Made by a program: the position numbers and the translations under genes. The notes below the pieces were generated by a model. That model searched no databases, had not been told where the DNA came from, and was given only the letters and a program-made list of their open reading frames with translations. Positions 23,119 through 33,510 of a DNA stretch of 64,000 bases are shown in pieces. How positions within the stretch are numbered: position 1 is the stretch's first letter; every line of letters starts with the position of its first letter. This stretch comes from Sycobia sp. Sy_11 (lineage: Eukaryota; Arthropoda; Insecta; Hymenoptera; Epichrysomallidae): NCBI GenBank assembly GCA_018907035.1, contig JACCIC010000165.1:1065001-1129000 (forward strand), read 5' to 3'.

Positions 23119-23150
23119 ATTGGAGGTGGGTGACATGTTCGCGCCACTTA
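23119..23150 (+). promoter_or_regulatory. putative polypurine tract and start of BEL 3' LTR
   Basis: Directly after the Pol remains comes TTGGAGGTGGGTGACA, then TGTTCGCGCCACTTACGCAA from 23136. Insect BEL/Pao elements typically have a G-rich tract followed by an LTR starting TGTTCGCG. The LTR end and its 5' partner were not found. Confidence 0.5.
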
Positions 23151-23696
23151 CGCAACAAAAATAAGCTTCAGGTCTTATATGCTTGAAAATTGGCATTCAG
23201 TTTTACTGTACTGAAGCAGACCACGAAATACCAATATAAGTTCTAATACTATGGATTAGAACTGGCTTTTTATGCCTTAGTTTTCTACGCGCAATCACGT
23301 TTGGACACTGAGAACTGTAAGTAAGGCATGCCTCTGAGCTCCGAACAATTTTTCAGAGTGCTTCTAGACTACTGTCAAATACACTTATTCAACTTGCTTG
23401 TATGCATATCATATTATACAATTGAAGAAGTCATGATAGCTTACCTATATTCCTCTTTGAAGCTTGTTAAAGTCGTACTTGACTTATTTACCAAATAACA
23501 AAGTATCATAACTAACTATTAAGAAATCTAGTCCCTGCTACGGAATCTAAGTGCTTGAAACAATAAATGAAGAAGGTGTAAACAAGAGATAACGTATTTA
23601 TTATTTTTATTTTACATTACAGAATGAAAGACAGTGATAATAAATAAGAACACCCTGACTCGTATCCTATAAAAATATAGACACCCACATACTTAG

Positions 23697-23953
23697 GGGC
23701 TAATTTTGCCATCATATCTGAGTAGAGAACGGCAGGAGATGATTCCGTTTTTATACCTTATCCAAGCAATAGCAGCGTATTTTCGCATATCTAAGACCAA
23801 GACACCGAGGTGAGAATCCGGCAAATAATTTAATACCACTTTTCGAGGGTACACCTTAAAGATATGTAAATCTATAACCCAACGAACAATTTGGCCATCG
23901 GATTCATCGTACATTACTATGGTCTGTGACAATTTTAAAGTTATAATCTTCAT
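23697..23953 (-). pseudogene. possible BEL/Pao RNase H fragment (minus)
   Basis: The 86-codon minus frame includes VYPRKVVLNYLPDSHLGVLV followed by LDMRKYAAIAWIRYKNG and ISCRSLLRYDGKISP. It resembles the start of BEL/Pao RNase H (x-L-H-x-F-x-D-A-S-x-x-A-Y-A-A-x-x-Y-x-R...K-x-R-V-A-P). Catalytic D-A-S is replaced by D-M-R. Orientation is opposite to the copy at 20.6-23.1 kb. Sequence to 24.6 kb is not recognised. Confidence 0.45.
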
Positions 23954-24599
23954 TGTATGGTCGAAAATTTCTTTTTCTCACACCATAGCTAGACACTCTG
24001 TTTGTCAGGGAATAATATATTTCTGCCTAGGCAAGCTTTTTTTCTTATGCATAAATCTAATGCCATAGGACGGTAATAAGTTCAGCAGCATTTGCCTTCG
24101 TTTGTACTATTCACCGAAAGCTAATGCTAGGAAAGGAGCCAATGCAATCCTGAATTTGACCTCCTTCAAGGAAGCCTGTTATTCTGCATAGTACTTATAT
24201 TTATGACCTTTCTTTCCTGGGCACGTGAATTGCTCAGTAACCGTGGCATACTCTTGTGTAGATTTTATATCACGACATCGTTCTTAGGAACCGCGTACCT
24301 GATATTACGTGATGTGAAGTACTGAAGCACAGGGTTTACCTTCTCAAGTCAAGACAGAAGACACTATATCACGGTTAATCGTCTCTTTCAGATACTTCTG
24401 AAAGCCTTTTTACTAAATTTAGATTAATTCGCTCGAGTACTCTTTTAATCCAGCTTAAATGCTCCTCAAAATGTCTTGATAGAAAATAGTAATATCATAA
24501 AAATATGAGAATCTATAAAGATCTAGCACTAAATTGGACCGACCCATTCCAAAAACTGAAAACCAGTGATTGATTTAGATTTCATCTTTAAAGATTACT

Positions 24600-25712
24600 G
24601 ATATACCAGTACGAGGCCGGTAGTTGCTAAAAATACTACTGCATTAGAAAGTACACAATCTATAAAGCATATGTCTCAAGTTTGAAGACGCCATGATGTT
24701 TAGTATTTGTTTGACAGCAATCACTAGTGAACATTTTCAGTGAATTTGTAAACATCGAAAAATTTGTCATCGTGATACAATACTTTTATTTGAAAGGCCT
24801 CAGTCCAACCAATATAAAAGCAGAACTAAACTCTACTCTGGGTGAGACAGGTCTTTCGTTTGCAACAGTAAAATATTGGGTACCGGAGTTTAAACGAGGC
24901 CGTATGAGCTGCCAAGACGAGCATCGAACTCGCCGACCGTACGAGGTGACGACTCCAGAACTGTTGAAGAAAATCCACAACGCGGTACTAGATGATTGTC
25001 GACTGAAAGTGTGCGAGGTAGCATTCAAAAAGTGTGATACATCGCATGTCAACTGAAAATTTGGAGACGACAAAGCTGTGCGCAAGATGGGTGCCGCGTT
25101 TGCTCACAATGGAACAAAAACTGCGCCGTTTCATAACCATGGATAAAACATGAGTCCACGACTTCAAAACAATGAACTGAAAAAGGAGAACCGGATCTAA
25201 AGAAGAAAAAAACCGTCCCATGTGCAGGCAAGGTTATTGACTATCTTGAAAACGAAAAAACTGTCAACAGCGAGTATTATGTGAACTTATTGCAACGTTT
25301 GAGCAAAAAATCGAAAACGGCCGTATTTGGCTAAGAAGAAAGTGTTTTTAAAAAGAGAATGCACCAGCTCACACATCTTTTATTGCGATCGCCAAAATTA
25401 ATGAATTAAAGTTTGAATTGCTACCTCATGCACCTTATTCGCCCTATTTAGCTCCTTCGGATTATTTTCTGGTCCCAGACTTGAAAAAATGGCTCGCTGG
25501 TCAAAGATTTTCCAACAATGAAGAGGTAATGACGGCATTTAATGGGTATTATGAGCAGCTTGATAATGCTTATTATAAAAAGGGTATCAAACTTATTGAA
25601 GATCGCTGGGAAAAGTGTAACTGAAAGGAGTTTATGTTGAAACATAAATATATTTGTCCCAAAATTTTTGAGTTTTATTTGTTGGGCTCGGTACTTCTGG
25701 CAGCATCCTCGT
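24600..25712 (+). mobile_element. mariner element, degenerate (plus)
   Basis: The frame at 24727-25056 holds the helix-turn-helix domain (YFYLKGLSPTNIKAELNS, KYWVPEFKRGRMSCQDEHR). Later blocks are KLCARWVPRLLT (frame shifted, about 25075-25110), the first catalytic region as TMDKT instead of T-M/V-D-E-T, and LPHAPYSPYLAPSDYFLVPD at 25418-25478 with the last catalytic Asp. The right end (about 25660-25712) contains GGTACTTCTGGCAGCATCCT, mirrored near the left end by ATACCAGTACGAGG. The copy at 43346-43935 is a close relative over its first part, including 100 bases before the ATG. Confidence 0.88.
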
Positions 25713-26550
25713 AGAATTTCAAGTTGGCGATTACGGCGAAAACATCACTCAAGACAATCAGCAACTTAAATGGAAGTCTAGTTTCCCTGTGATGTATGGA
25801 TAAGAATTCTCTGTTTAGTACCCACCTCTAAGTTAGGTGGAATTTTTTCTTTCAGGTTGCGATTAATTACAGACCAATGTTGCCAATAATCGATACGTGA
25901 CACTTGTACCATAGACACCTCTCTTGCGGTATTCGGCTATAGGTGTGGGCAGCCAAGAGTCTCTCCACTGTCCATAGAGAGCAACCTCTACATCCACCTG
26001 GATAATCATCTCTACCTATTTCGTATCTCTATCTACAGAGTGTCAGAAATTTGAGACATTAGACAAGCATATACAAGACAAACCTCGTCATATTTGTATT
26101 CACATGCTTTTCATGGTATATCTCTTATATGGAAGCTCAATGTAAAAATACAAAAATAGCGAGGCAGAAAGCAGGAAAAACAAAATCAAGATAAATTAAA
26201 AGCATCTAATATATAACTGATATAGCGGTTATAGTGATTTGAATATAAACTATAAAACTGCTGCACAAATCTTTTTTCCCACATTTGTACTCGGCAGTCG
26301 GTCCGGTACTTCAGACGTAAGCGCAATGAGTAACGCCTATAAAGTTAGTAGTCATTACATTATATGTAATGAAATCGAAATAATTATCTATTATATATTT
26401 ATCGGAAAAAAATACAATAAAAACAGTAATTAAGTTCTGCTCTTTTATCAAATGCTTACTAATAGAATATAGTACAATATTATTAATGAAAAAATATTTT
26501 GAGTTTTATTTTTAAGTTTTCAAATATAGAAGGATATTAAAATTTGTCAC
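25713..26550. other. intron sequence, no gene seen
   Basis: No recognised coding or repeat similarity up to the unc-13 exon. Confidence 0.5.
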
Positions 26551-26657
26551 CTGTAATGGCTATTTTGCAAGACCACTTGCTAGTTCCCTCAAGAACTAAT
26601 TGCTCAGCTTGTTCTAGACTGTCGATGTGAGTATCTGGGTCCACCGAAAATGTCGTG
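26551..26657 (-). CDS. unc-13: unc-13 exon: linker to C2 domain
   Basis: A 107-base exon too short for an ORF screen. The acceptor is TTATTTTTTCAG and the donor GTGACA (GT at 26550-26549). It opens in phase 2: its first C completes CG from the exon at 62277 to give Arg. It then reads TTFSVDPDTHIDSLEQAEQL and VLEGTSKWSCKIAIT, and its last G starts the Val codon finished by the exon at 4239. The VLEGTSKWSCKIAIT stretch is the hallmark sequence immediately before the Munc13 C2 domain (VLDGTSKWSAKI in mammals). Exact phase compatibility on both sides supports the three-exon chain. The donor GTGACA is weaker than consensus GTAAGT. Confidence 0.96.
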
Positions 26658-26974
26658 CTGAAAAAATAATTTATTAATCAGAACCAATTCTATAATTATT
26701 TCAATTATTTTTTTACCAAGTCAATTTTCTTATAATTGGTCATCATTTTCTATAGATCACTTGCATATATCAATTTTTTATAGCATAACAATTTCTAAAT
26801 GAAAATATCGAAATATATGCAAGGAGCAGATTTCACACTCAAAGATTAATGAACCCGAGTCTGAAAAAACCTTTGCTCTCATGTAGTGAATATATTTTTC
26901 TTATACGGAAGAAGCTTCTAGTTTTCTCTCTGTATAGACTGCGAAAAATGATATATTGAGCAGTCTTCTATAAG

Positions 26975-26975
<1 letters not shown>

Positions 26976-27020
<45 letters not shown>
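26976..27020. repeat. (TA)n microsatellite
   Basis: Pure TA dinucleotide run. Confidence 0.95.
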
Positions 27021-27022
<2 letters not shown>

Positions 27023-27151
27023 ACTTTAAATAAATATAATGTCAGTTTTTTTCTATTTTCTTTTTAAGTCTATTTTCAGCTAATTAACACTTAGGGTTAA
27101 AGAATCAGCGTCGATGTTCGAACTAAATCTATTAGTCGAACCCACCCCGTT

Positions 27152-27154
<3 letters not shown>

Positions 27155-27201
<47 letters not shown>
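27155..27201. repeat. (TA)n microsatellite
   Basis: TA run ending exactly at the left terminal repeat of the mariner-like element at 27202, so the element inserted at its edge. Confidence 0.95.
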
Positions 27202-27203
<2 letters not shown>

Positions 27204-28952
27204 AGGTGTGTTAAAAAAGTAATGAGAATTTTTAAATTTCTCGGGTTTGGAGAGTCTGCCTGTATACATTTTTTTTATTATGTTGTTACGCATGCTCCTG
27301 AAGTATGATAAAATTTACAGCAATATTCATTGCTTACTTTTCAAGTGGAAGCCGCTAACGTTAGATATGTTTTTTGAAGATTTGTTACTCAATTTTGCGT
27401 AAAAAATGAAATAAAGTGTGGTGAAGTTTGTAAAATGTTAACAAAGGCATATAGTGAGTCTGCTATGAGTAAAGCAAGGACTTACCCGTGGTATAGCGTT
27501 TCCAAGGTGGTCGTGAAAACCTTGGAGATGACGAACGACCCGGACGCCCAAGGACATCATTAACCGACGAAAATGTGAAAAAAGTGAAAGAAATGGTTAT
27601 GAACGATCACCGAATCAAAATCAGAGAAGTCGCTGATGATGTTGGCGTATCAGTTGGCTTTGCGATGGAATTTTTTCGGATTTTTTGGATATGAAATCTG
27701 TGGCAGCAAAATTTGTTCCAGAAAAAAAACAGCAAAATTGTTGAATTTCGAACAAAAACAGCGGCGAATTCAAGTTGCTAGAGTCACTAAATGAAGTTAA
27801 TAAGGATGCAGAAGTATTTAAACATGTTATAGCAGGTTATAACGTGTTATGTCGAAACTAAGGCTCAATCGCCCCAGTGGAGGCTTTGTGGATCGTACCT
27901 CTGGATCTGGACATACTTATCATCATAACAAAAAAAAATTTTATACAGGCGGACTATACCAACCCACGAAATTTAGAAATTCTCGGTACTTTTTAAACCC
28001 TAAAATTAAACCAGTCTCACAAGCTACAATTCAAAAACTTTCATGCGAAATTGATTCACTTTCAAGAGAATATATATATCATGAATTGAAGGTTACATTT
28101 TTATAACAGTAAGCTTTTTTGCCTGGAGTAGGAGCTACTAACCTTTTACCATTTAGATAGTCGATTTTTCTTTTAACTTTGACTAAAAGATGTTGGGCGT
28201 TTTCTGAAGTACCTTCGTTATCATGCAAATTGAAATAAAATAAAATTGCAAGATACGTATCAAGAGACATTGTTTGAGTGAAAAATAGAGTATGTAACAA
28301 AGCATCGTAAGCCAAGAAAATGTTGAAACTCATTTTCTTCAAGAGAATGACAAGCTATATATACCCGAGCGATTCAAAGCGTTCGATAAAAGGTAAATTT
28401 AAGTGGTGAAGTAGATTATGCTTTACTATTATAATATATAGATTCATTTTTTATTGCTAATTTAATTTCATTTTTATTTGATTTTTTTATTATTTTTTTA
28501 ATTATTAATATTTTATTATTAATTATTAATAATAATTTTTTCATTATAGACTTTACGGGAGTGGTTATAAATTAGGATAGTGTGACCGTCATGATATTTA
28601 TATAGTAGATCCTTCTGTAAAGACTGTAAGATATTTATTTATTCAAGATCTGAAAAAACCAAAGAAAATTGAAACTATAAAATTTATTTAATCTTATTTA
28701 AACTATATAAATCAGAAAATTAAGCCTAGATAGGCATTGCAATATATCTATTACATTCTGTATTCCAGTAATAAAGAAATAGTCCTTCACATGAAGTATA
28801 TACAATTTAAAGTAATAAGATAATTTACATTGAGTTGATTAACATATTATTAAAGATTATATTAAAGTTGATTTACTTTGTGACAAAATATTATAGGAAT
28901 TCAATAATTCGATGAAATTTCAAAATTCTCGTTACTTTTTGAACACACCTCG
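27202..28952 (+). mobile_element. mariner-like element with terminal repeats and internal foreign DNA
   Basis: Left end CAAGGTGTGTTAAAAAAGTA and the reverse complement of the right end CGAGGTGTGTTCAAAAAGTA form near-identical terminal inverted repeats continuing into ATGAGAATTTTT/ACGAGAATTTTG. Both ends are flanked by TA (27200-27201, 28953-28954), the target of Tc1/mariner elements. Inside the left third, transposase traces run plus (FCVKNEIKCGEVCKMLTKAY near 27395-27455; SAKFVPEKKQ type block near 27700; NKDAEVFKHVIAG near 27800-27840, just before the first catalytic Asp). The C-terminal half is missing and is replaced by unrelated AT-rich DNA and a minus-strand piggyBac-like piece. Confidence 0.82.
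28079..28342 (-). pseudogene. piggyBac-like transposase fragment
   Basis: The 87-codon minus frame contains TQTMSLDTYLAILFYFNLHD and NEGTSENAQHLLVKVKRKID followed by YLNGKRLVAPTPGKK. This fits the conserved piggyBac region (M-S-x-x-R-F-x-x-I-x-x-x-L-H-F-x-D-N...K-I-x-P-x-x-D-x-L-N-x-x-F...Y-x-P-G-x-x-L-S-I-D-E). The first catalytic Asp should come just after, and is not preserved. Located inside the mariner-like element. Moderate certainty. Confidence 0.55.
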
Positions 28953-28954
28953 TA

Positions 28955-30431
28955 TAGAATTTAAATTTTACGTTTGCGTTTAAGTTAATAATTAATTTAA
29001 GATAATATAATACAAAATAGTGGTAAATTAAAGATAATATAATGTAAGAATAAAGTAAACATTTAAGATACCATCAAACAGAAAGAAAAATGAATATGGC
29101 GATCGAAATAGATAAGACTGAAGTGTACAGGTTCTAGATCATTATTATTAATAATTTCATATAAATCTAATCTTAATAAAATAATTATGAGCAATTTGTA
29201 AACAAAATAACGATATCTTTATATCGTATAAGTATCATATAAGTTAACTTATAGAATTATAAATATTTTTTCAATATTTTATAGAAATATGACTTATAGG
29301 TATTTTATAGATATTATATAGAAGTATAAGGTTTAAATACTTTATAAATATTTTATAAATATTTTATGAATTTTTTATAGGAACATAGCTTATAGCTATT
29401 TTATAGACATATTATTTTGACTTAATTTGAATAAGCTTTGACTAATATAAGAGAGATTAATAAATATTCTTTCATAGGTCAATTTGATTGATAGGACTGT
29501 AAAACCAATGAAAAAATATTTATTAATTCGTATATAAGCAGTCGACAAAAGTGCAATTAAAGTAATATAAGAGAGTCAATGAAAGAATTGTTTTATAAAC
29601 AAAATTTAATCTCTTCCATTGACTTACCACCACTACCGGCACAAGTTTCTACAAAAATTTCCGAAGTGCATTGTCGGGACTCTATACAAATACAGGTTCG
29701 GCAGAGCTAGACTTCATTGCCGATTAAGATGTCCGTTCAGGTCGGACAACCGCTTACGACAGTTCTAAAAAATATTCGTGCGGACTTTTTTTTGTGAACT
29801 TTTTGACTCTGTTTTTTTTGCGTGAAATTTTTCTGCGTTTCTTTACGACTTAATTTTTTTCTGAGATTCTATGTGTGTTTTTGTGCTTTCTTGACTTTTT
29901 TCTTGTTTTTGTGTGTTTTTAACTTAATTTTTACGGTTTTTCTAGGCTTAGTTATCGTGCGAGAAGTTATTTTTACTGTACTTAATTTTATTAGAATTAA
30001 AAATTGCACTTATGCCAACTATTTTGAATTAAATTAATAAATATTTTTATCGGTTTTACAGATTGATAAAAAGATTGATAAAAGATTGATAAATATATAA
30101 ATATAAAAAATATATAAATATATAAATATATAAATATATAAATATATAAAAAAATATATAAATATATAAATATATAAAAAAATATATAAATATATAAATA
30201 TAAAAAAAAAAAGGATTGATAAAAATATAGAAGACAGGTAAAAATATTTATTAACTTAGTTTATTTATTAATTAATTTATAATTTAAGATTAGACTTTAG
30301 AATTAGCGACGACACATACTCGTAATCGCGGTCTGTAAACCGATTGCTATTGGATACAATAAATAAATATAAGTAAGTAATTTATATTAATTGTTCTTGC
30401 TACATTTATTTCCTTCGTGAAAATAATAGTA
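28955..30431. other. intron sequence, AT-rich, no gene recognised
   Basis: 29.2-29.4 kb is a degenerate ATTTTATA-rich repeat, and 30089-30210 is an (ATATAAAT)n-like tract. 29.6-29.9 kb is GC-richer and T-rich thereafter; it could be an element edge, but no partner or protein was recognised. Confidence 0.5.
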
Positions 30432-30626
30432 ATAAAACAAGAACAGAGTAAGCTACACGGTAGGATTTTTTTATTCTGTACTCCGAAGCGGCTCCGTTGT
30501 TGTATTAAGAGTAATCCAAATGACGGGATTTTTAATCCTGTAGTCAAAAGCTGTTCCATGTTTGCGCTAAGAGCAAGCTAAACGGCGGGATTTTTAATTC
30601 TGTGCACAGCAGCTGATCCGTGTTAA
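30432..30626. repeat. three tandem copies of a ~63-bp unit
   Basis: Copies begin near 30435, 30505 and 30570. Each contains AAGAGTAATCCAAATGACGG-like sequence (variants AGAGTAAGCTACACGGTA and AAGAGCAAGCTAAACGGCGG), followed by GGATTTTTAATCCTGT and an AGCTGTTCCATGTTTG-like tail. This looks like a repeat inside an LTR or leader. Confidence 0.8.
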
Positions 30627-30998
30627 ATTACAATTTATTAATGAATACGATTAGATACTTACACGGTTCTAAATTTAGTATTGGTTGAATTCATTTCGTA
30701 GTGATTTTTGTGCCTCGTATCTATTCACACACCAGCCCTATATTCCCGGCTATTAATTGCGAGATGAGGCCAAAAATAAGGGAAAGTTGCTGGTATTTCG
30801 CGGAAATAAATCGTCGCGTAAAGAACCGGGGGGTCACCCACCTTAAAGTAAATTTATTAACCAAGGCGAGACATCACACTACATTAGAAACAGTATTATA
30901 AACACGCAAAAGTCGACCGAAAGTAGTAAAAAAAGCGTAAAATTATGAAAAGTCGCGACGAACACTGGGAGAATTACAGTAAGTATACCGGCCAATTC

Positions 30999-31001
<3 letters not shown>
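30627..31001. other. no gene recognised
   Basis: Includes an open plus frame from 30945 (MKSRDEHWENYSKYTGQF) that runs into the GA tract; not recognised. Confidence 0.4.
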
Positions 31002-31047
<46 letters not shown>

Positions 31048-31079
31048 ATATTTACCCTCTCTCTCTCTCTCTCTCTCTG
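31002..31079. repeat. adjacent (GA)n and (CT)n tracts
   Basis: (GA)n at 31002-31043 and (CT)n at 31056-31079, separated by only 12 bases (GCGCAATATTTA). The two tracts are complementary, so the region can form a long hairpin. Confidence 0.95.
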
Positions 31080-31109
31080 CCGCCGAGTAAAGGTAGAAGT
31101 GACATCACC

Positions 31110-31895
31110 CAGGACGTAACAGTTAGTCACCAAATCCTTTTAAACCATTTGCAGAAGGCTGGATACACTAAAAACTTGATGTTTGGGTGCCGCATGATTT
31201 GACGCAAAAAAACCTTCTGGATCGAATCAACCCCTGTGATATGCCGTTGAAACAGAACGAACTCGATCCATTTTTGAAGCGGATGGTGACTGGCGACAAA
31301 AAGTAGATCACATACGACAATATCAAGCCCAAACAGTGGTGGTTCAAGGCCGGTGGACCGTTCCAAACAGTGGCCAAGCCGGGATTGACGACCAGGAATG
31401 TTTTGCTGTGTGTTTAGTGGGATTGGAAGGGAATCATCCACTATGAGCGGCTCCCATATGGCCAGACGCTTAATTCTACCATCTACTGTGATCAAATGGA
31501 CCGCTTGAAGCTGGGTATCGACCAGAAGTATCCAGAATTGACCAACAGGAAGGGTGTAGTGTTCCACCCGGACAACGCCGGAGCATACACTTCGTTGATA
31601 ACTCGTCAGACGCTGCTGGAGTTCGGATGGGAGGTTTTATCGCATCCGCCATATAGCCTGGCCAATTGATTACCACCTGTTCCAGCCCATGTCGAACGCC
31701 CGTGGTGGTGTAAAGTTGGACACAAAAGAGGCTTGTGAACAGTGACTGTCCGAGTTCTTCACAAATAAGTAGAGGAATTTCTACGAGAGGGGTATTATAA
31801 AGTTGTCGTTAAGATGGAAACAGATTATCGAATAAAACGGTGCATATTTGAAGTAAATCCGAGCACTGTAGCCCTTTTTATAAAGCATTGAATGA
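31110..31895 (+). mobile_element. mariner element, 5' truncated, degenerate (plus)
   Basis: Plus-strand transposase traces: HQILLNHLQKAGYTKNLMFG (31125-31190), an Asp region equivalent to 'RMVTGDKK' (about 31283-31310), then blocks matching the minus-strand copy at 52404-53442 across frames (the second Asp region near 31555-31580, where it reads FHPDNAG). The 3' end (TTTATAAAGCATTGAATGAA) matches the left end of the 52.4-kb copy up to about 31890, but the terminal repeat itself is lost. The 5' part is cut off near the GA/CT tracts. Confidence 0.85.
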
Positions 31896-32149
31896 AGAGA
31901 AGAAAAGTGGAAGGGAGATATTGGACAACCTAATATATGCGACGGAGGGAGAATTCATGAATTCCTATACCGTCGCGTATACTTTGATTGTATCTAACGG
32001 ATGTACGCCTCTAAACGCTCGTATAATATATAAGTACATGCGCATATACATTTTTACTTATATATGTTCATATGTATATATATATATATATACACATGTA
32101 TATATATAACTGCCGGTTCCTTAGTAATTGTAAAAACCGTGTATGTGCA

Positions 32150-32960
32150 CGCGTAATTGCGAATGAGGCACCCTATATACCGATGCGATGCACGCCGCAA
32201 AAGAAGCGAGCAAGAGTGGTAACGAGAGAATCCTTTTTCGCTATCTAACAGACAGAAGTGTTCACGCTATACACTATGACACAGAATCTATTCCTCTGAT
32301 TCATCAGCTCCGTTCCTAGTGAGGCCATCCTGCAGCTTATCCAAACGCCCAGAGAGCCCAGCACTCTCTCCGCTATACCCATCTCCGTGTCCCTCGAAAG
32401 GCCACTGCCTTTCCACCAGCGGACGTGTGCTCAGCTCGCGACAACGTGAGGAACGTGAGAATGCAATGCAAGCCGCCCGAGCCAGCTGCGAGAGAACGAC
32501 AGGACCCGCGCAAGCCGCGCGCTCTAGCAGCGTGTGAGAGAGAGACAGAGAGCGAGAGAGAGAGAGAGAGAGAACGAACGAGAGGAAGCCGCCGAAAGCA
32601 TCTCCATCAGCTGGGGCAAGTAGTATTTGTATTGTGGTATTAATATCTATTCGCGCATGATTCGTTCGCGTTCCCTTTCCCCGTCCCCCCGTGCGTGTAG
32701 GTTAATGTGCATCTCGCGTATATGACAACATCGCGGAACCCGTTGGTGGTGAGAACTCCTTGTAAATAGTCTGTATATATTATATGTATCAGCCGCGTAA
32801 ATAAAGTGTTGTAATTGTCATCGGATACTACGTTCTCCTAAATTCTTCTTAATTCTCCGTTTTCTCCTTAAGTTTAGATACAACAGCTACGAGCACAGAG
32901 GCTTGATACGATATAACTGCGTATCAAGTCATACGTAACTAGACAAGATTATAGGTTACG
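32150..32960 (+). repeat. probable LTR upstream of the gag-only element
   Basis: GC-richer stretch with a GA run (32541-32572) and a polyadenylation-type signal (AATAAAGTGTTGTAATTG near 32800). It ends just before a recognisable primer-binding site at 32963. The left boundary is unknown and no second copy is seen in the window, so the LTR call is positional inference. Confidence 0.5.
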
Positions 32961-32962
32961 AA

Positions 32963-32983
32963 TGGCACCCAACAACGTGGGGC
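32963..32983 (+). promoter_or_regulatory. primer-binding site, tRNA-Lys(CTT)-like
   Basis: The sequence beginning TGGCACCCAACAACGTGGGG is close to the complement of the 3' end of insect tRNA-Lys(CTT) (TGGCGCCCAACGTGGGGC), with one substitution and a 3-base insertion. This is where minus-strand DNA synthesis of LTR elements starts; it places the LTR to its left and gag to its right. Confidence 0.65.
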
Positions 32984-33510
32984 CCGCGATGTCGAGAAAC
33001 ACTACACAAGTGTAGTGTTGGCAGAGCCGATCTAGTACTTTTCACCTCTAGTATATTCCATAAACGGTAAGCTCCCCCCCATTGAAAGAAGTGCATGTAA
33101 AAATCGCAAGTAATGTAAAAACCCGTAATCATGTGAAAATCGTATGTTAGGTAGTAAAAATTGCATTCGTGTAGAAACCGTACCCGGTCAAACAAGGCAA
33201 GGTGTGAGACAAGCCGTAGCGGACATCTTACTTGTGCAGACAGGAGTGCGCAGTGGCTTCAGCTGACAGAAAATAGATCTGTGTTATTAAAATCATCTAT
33301 TTTTATTGATTAATAATAATTTATAACTACTTCGGAAATTTAAAATAAACTTGCTTAACTGCATTAATAGTAACGAATAATAAATATTTAGAATTATTTA
33401 ATCGCATCTAAGTAATCAAACGGTTCTAATTCGTCTGGAACAATATAACAGATACGACAAATTCTTTTTTTTTTTAAAACAGAGAACATAAATAATATAA
33501 ATTAGTAAAA

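Larger units (their letters stand above)
20610..23150 (+). mobile_element. BEL/Pao LTR retrotransposon, degenerate
   Basis: Plus-strand element remains in the order protease (20610-21190), a piece of RT (about 21670-22000), integrase C-terminal half (22457-22760) and the Pol C terminus (about 22850-23060), then a putative polypurine tract and LTR start. The RT fingers, RNase H and the integrase catalytic core are mostly missing, so large internal deletions have occurred besides many frameshifts. Confidence 0.85.

Noticed and set aside
29822..30037. Phe/Leu-rich 71-codon ORF as a membrane protein
   Set aside because: The hydrophobicity follows from a T-rich stretch, without start context or homology.
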